Assembly: GCA_022340615.1 (NCBI GenBank)
Contig: JAJDNO010000024.1
Span: 1-64,000, forward strand
Reading direction: 5' to 3'
Length of the DNA: 64,000 nt
From: Gallionella sp.
GTDB lineage: Bacteria; Pseudomonadota; Gammaproteobacteria; Burkholderiales; Gallionellaceae
Numbering within the stretch: the stretch's first letter is position 1; each line of letters begins with the position of its first letter. Positions 61,126-64,000 of this stretch are shown piece after piece. A program made the translations under genes and the position numbers. Below the pieces are notes generated by a model. It was given only the letters and a program-made list of their open reading frames with translations, ran no database searches and had not been told where the DNA came from.

Positions 61126-63995
61126 TATGCGGTAAGACTCGCTACCTGTTGCAACAAAGCGCTATCGCTGAACGGTTTGACAATATGGGCATTCACACCG
61201 GCCGCGTTGCTTAGCTGACGATGCTTCTCGGTGGAACGGGAAGTAATCATGATTACTGGGATGTGTTTGGTGCGTTCCGAATAACGCACGTGTGCAGTCA
61301 ATTCCAGACCATTCATTCGCGGCATTTCCATATCGGACAGGATAATATCCGGCGTAAATTTCTCGAGTATGTTGACTGCGTCCAGACCATCATTGGCCGT
61401 GCGTACTTCATAAGCAGCATCTTTCAAGACCTGAACCATTGCACGACGTGCGGAAAGCGAGTCGTCCACCACCAGGATGCTCAGCCCCTTTTTCACGGTC
61501 TCTTCCATCGCACCGGCTGCAGATTCTGTTCTCTGTATGTCCAGCGCCTCATGAACCGGAACGTGCAGCAATTCAACCAGGTCGATAACCGGCGAAACGC
61601 TACCATCGCCCAAAATCACCGCGCCGATCACACCGTGCTTGCGCGGCACGAAACGACCGAAATTCTTCATTACCACTTCCCGGCTGTTCAGAATTTCCTG
61701 AACCAATACTGCGCGCACAGACCCGTCTTCCACGCGGGTCAACAACGCCGGCAAGCCCTGCCTCTCCTTGCTACGCCGTTCGTTCAGCATGGGCAGCATG
61801 GAATCAAGAGCGACCAGGCTATACATCATTTCGCCCTCGCGGAAGAACTGACGCGAATCGATCTCCATGATCTGCTCATGGGTGATATAACGAATATCTT
61901 CAATTCCACGGCTTGAAATCGCAAGTCGCTTTCCGGCCTGGCGCACAATCAGGGCGTGGGTAGACAATAATGTCGCGGGAAGGCGCAACTCTACAGCCAG
62001 TCCTTCACCATACCGTGAGTTCAGGGTCAGGGTTCCCTTCTTCTCCAGAACCTGGCTGTACACTACATCAAGGCCGACGCCGCGCCCCGATACCTGTGAA
62101 GTTTCCTCGCGAGTCGAAAATCCGGGTGCCAGAATCAACCTGGCAAGCTCTTCCTCTTTGTAAATGTGCTCGGGCTTGATCATCCCTTTTCGTTCTGCAA
62201 TTTTCCGAATTGCCGCATAATCCAGTCCTGCACCATCATCTGCACAGCGCACGACAATGGAATTTCCTTCGCGCGCGAATGAAAGCTCGACCCGGCCTTT
62301 TTCAGGCTTTCCTGCATCGGCTCGCACCTTTGAGGATTCGATACCATGGTCCATCGCATTGCGCAGAATGTGCATCAAAGGATCAATCAGATCGTTAAGA
62401 ACGTTACCATCGATACTCGTATTTTCGCCCTTGATTCTAAAATCAACAGGTTTGTCCAACAATCTCCCGGTCTGCCGAACTCCACGCTGCAACCGTGAAA
62501 CTATGCTGCTAACCGTCACCATACGGGTACGTATCACCGCGTGCTGGTTGGCCATCTGCAGGCGGTGCTGTTCTTCCAGCAATTCCTGCAGGGTATTCAG
62601 CTGGCTCTCGACTGAGCCTGTCATTTCCTGCGCATCTGTCGTTGCCTCAATCAGCCGCCGGGTTACCGTGTGCAACTCGCTGTAATGCTCGAATTCCAGT
62701 GCATCCAGGTCATTGTCACTTCGCTTTATCGTCTGTTGGTGAGAAGTCACGTTGCGTATGTCCACCAGATTTTCCAGATCAGCAACCAATTGCTGAAGCA
62801 ATGCATGCTGCTTGCGGATAATTTCTCCCTGACTGATGGATAGGCGCAAATTTTCCTGGATCTGGGAATTGGAAATCAGCGTTTCACCAGAAAGCCGCAA
62901 CATTTCGTCAATGACGGTCGCCGGTACGCGCAAAGATTGGACCAGTTCCGATTTTGACACCGGTGACATTTTCTTCGACAGTTCCATATCACCATGATTT
63001 TCTTGAACTTCTGCTTGCGTAGCGTCGTTCATATCCTGTGCATTTTCATCGACACCGTCGCGGTCGATTCGGTTTGCATTGTCTAGCACCTCTTGCAGTA
63101 CCCACAGCGCATCCTCGGGCGCACGGCCCATGCCCATCAGGAATTCGCTCATCGCCTCCAGACAATCCCCGGCGTTGACCAGCACACCAGCCAATCCCTT
63201 ATTCGGCAGTTTTTTCGCCTCAATTAATGCAACCAGGATGTCTTCGAGATGATGGGTAAGGTTTGCGATACCAGGCACGCCCACGGTATTGGCCGCGCCT
63301 TTTAGCGTATGGGCGGAACGCATCGCAAGTTCTGCATCTTGCGTGTTTCCGTGCCCGCTGGTGATATGTTCAATAGCTGCAGTAAAAGCGCCTACCTGAA
63401 CTGGCAATTCCTGCAACAGGCCATCTAGCAATTCCGGATTGACGTCTTCCGGCAGTTCCAGCGAAACGTCTTCCGAAGTGGCGTGAACCTGGCGAGCCTC
63501 TTCCTGCACCTTACTTTCATTCAGTTGAACATTGACCAACGACTCTATCCACGATGTGACCGCTTCTGGTGTAATGGGAATCAGCCAAGCATTGTCGGCC
63601 AGCAATCCAACCAACCGGTTTACTGCATCTTCATCGTTCGGATTGGCCAGATAACCGGCAAGTCGCTCCGGCAATTGCAACAAAAGTCTCTCATGTCCAT
63701 ATGTCAGCCCTGCACCAAGAATTGACAATTGCTGGACCAGTTTGTCAATGAAACTCGCCAGTGCGCTTAGGCCGACGGATTCGACCGTAAACTTCAACCG
63801 TCCCATGAAATCGATGTAATTGCCCAACGCTGCCAATCGTTCTTCATCGGTTCCATGCACAGCCGGGGCGAGATCGGTACTGAACTGCTCGCTCATTTCC
63901 GCCAGCTCAGATGCAAGTACGGCGATCATTTCACGTTCTACCTGCTGCGTTCCAGACGCTGTTAACGGATTTGACATCACATTACTTTCATCCAT
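61125..63995 (-). CDS. ChpA/PilL-type hybrid chemotaxis histidine kinase (Hpt, HATPase, CheW, REC)
   Basis: Hpt RSAHTLKGAANTVG; HATPase ILRNAMDHGIESS, GRGVGLDVVYSQV; CheW domain; C-terminal REC LVVDDSLSARRAMVQVLKDAAYEV. Start may be 63977 or 63995 or beyond the window edge. Confidence 0.9.
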   Translation of the reverse strand: MDESNVMSNPLTASGTQQVEREMIAVLASELAEMSEQFSTDLAPAVHGTDEERLAALGNYIDFMGRLKFTVESVGLSALASFIDKLVQQLSILGAGLTYGHERLLLQLPERLAGYLANPNDEDAVNRLVGLLADNAWLIPITPEAVTSWIESLVNVQLNESKVQEEARQVHATSEDVSLELPEDVNPELLDGLLQELPVQVGAFTAAIEHITSGHGNTQDAELAMRSAHTLKGAANTVGVPGIANLTHHLEDILVALIEAKKLPNKGLAGVLVNAGDCLEAMSEFLMGMGRAPEDALWVLQEVLDNANRIDRDGVDENAQDMNDATQAEVQENHGDMELSKKMSPVSKSELVQSLRVPATVIDEMLRLSGETLISNSQIQENLRLSISQGEIIRKQHALLQQLVADLENLVDIRNVTSHQQTIKRSDNDLDALEFEHYSELHTVTRRLIEATTDAQEMTGSVESQLNTLQELLEEQHRLQMANQHAVIRTRMVTVSSIVSRLQRGVRQTGRLLDKPVDFRIKGENTSIDGNVLNDLIDPLMHILRNAMDHGIESSKVRADAGKPEKGRVELSFAREGNSIVVRCADDGAGLDYAAIRKIAERKGMIKPEHIYKEEELARLILAPGFSTREETSQVSGRGVGLDVVYSQVLEKKGTLTLNSRYGEGLAVELRLPATLLSTHALIVRQAGKRLAISSRGIEDIRYITHEQIMEIDSRQFFREGEMMYSLVALDSMLPMLNERRSKERQGLPALLTRVEDGSVRAVLVQEILNSREVVMKNFGRFVPRKHGVIGAVILGDGSVSPVIDLVELLHVPVHEALDIQRTESAAGAMEETVKKGLSILVVDDSLSARRAMVQVLKDAAYEVRTANDGLDAVNILEKFTPDIILSDMEMPRMNGLELTAHVRYSERTKHIPVIMITSRSTEKHRQLSNAAGVNAHIVKPFSDSALLQQVASLTA

Positions 63996-64000
63996 AGGCA

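Overview
The window is a contiguous 64 kb piece of a proteobacterial chromosome, most likely betaproteobacterial judging by protein flavour and synteny (inference). Nearly all of it is coding. From left to right it contains: (1) an almost complete dcw cell-wall/division cluster on the minus strand (mraZ-rsmH-ftsL-ftsI-murE-murF-mraY-murD-ftsW-murG-murC-murB-ddlB-ftsQ-ftsA-ftsZ-lpxC), with a recognisable mraZ promoter/operator; (2) RNase P RNA; (3) lipA/lipB, ybeD, a D-amino-acid transaminase and a PBP5-type carboxypeptidase; (4) a PCuAC copper chaperone, argB, a HAD nucleotidase, slmA and DAHP synthase; (5) an orphan ParA, an H1-like DUF2934 protein and HU; (6) rsx/rnfABCDGE-nth; (7) kup, a CDGSH protein, a MarR regulator and manC; (8) an msrB-dipZ-msrA operon divergent from an ECF sigma / NrsF-type (DUF1109) pair; (9) prfC and three c-di-GMP signalling genes; (10) a five-gene DUF2282-DUF692-DUF2063-DoxX-DUF2282 operon of the bufferin (MNIO-modified RiPP metallophore) type; (11) an AT-richer stretch with a decayed response regulator; (12) a Chp/Pil-type CheW-CheW-CheA/REC cluster. 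The most interesting result is that the msrB-dipZ-msrA operon and the bufferin-like operon, about 10 kb apart, carry the same promoter block GATGTAACCTTTT-N12-CGAAT (GTAACC-N16-CGAA). This suggests that the ECF sigma factor encoded here controls both as one metal/oxidant envelope-stress regulon. All coordinates come from reading the sequence and the supplied ORF track. No database search was run.
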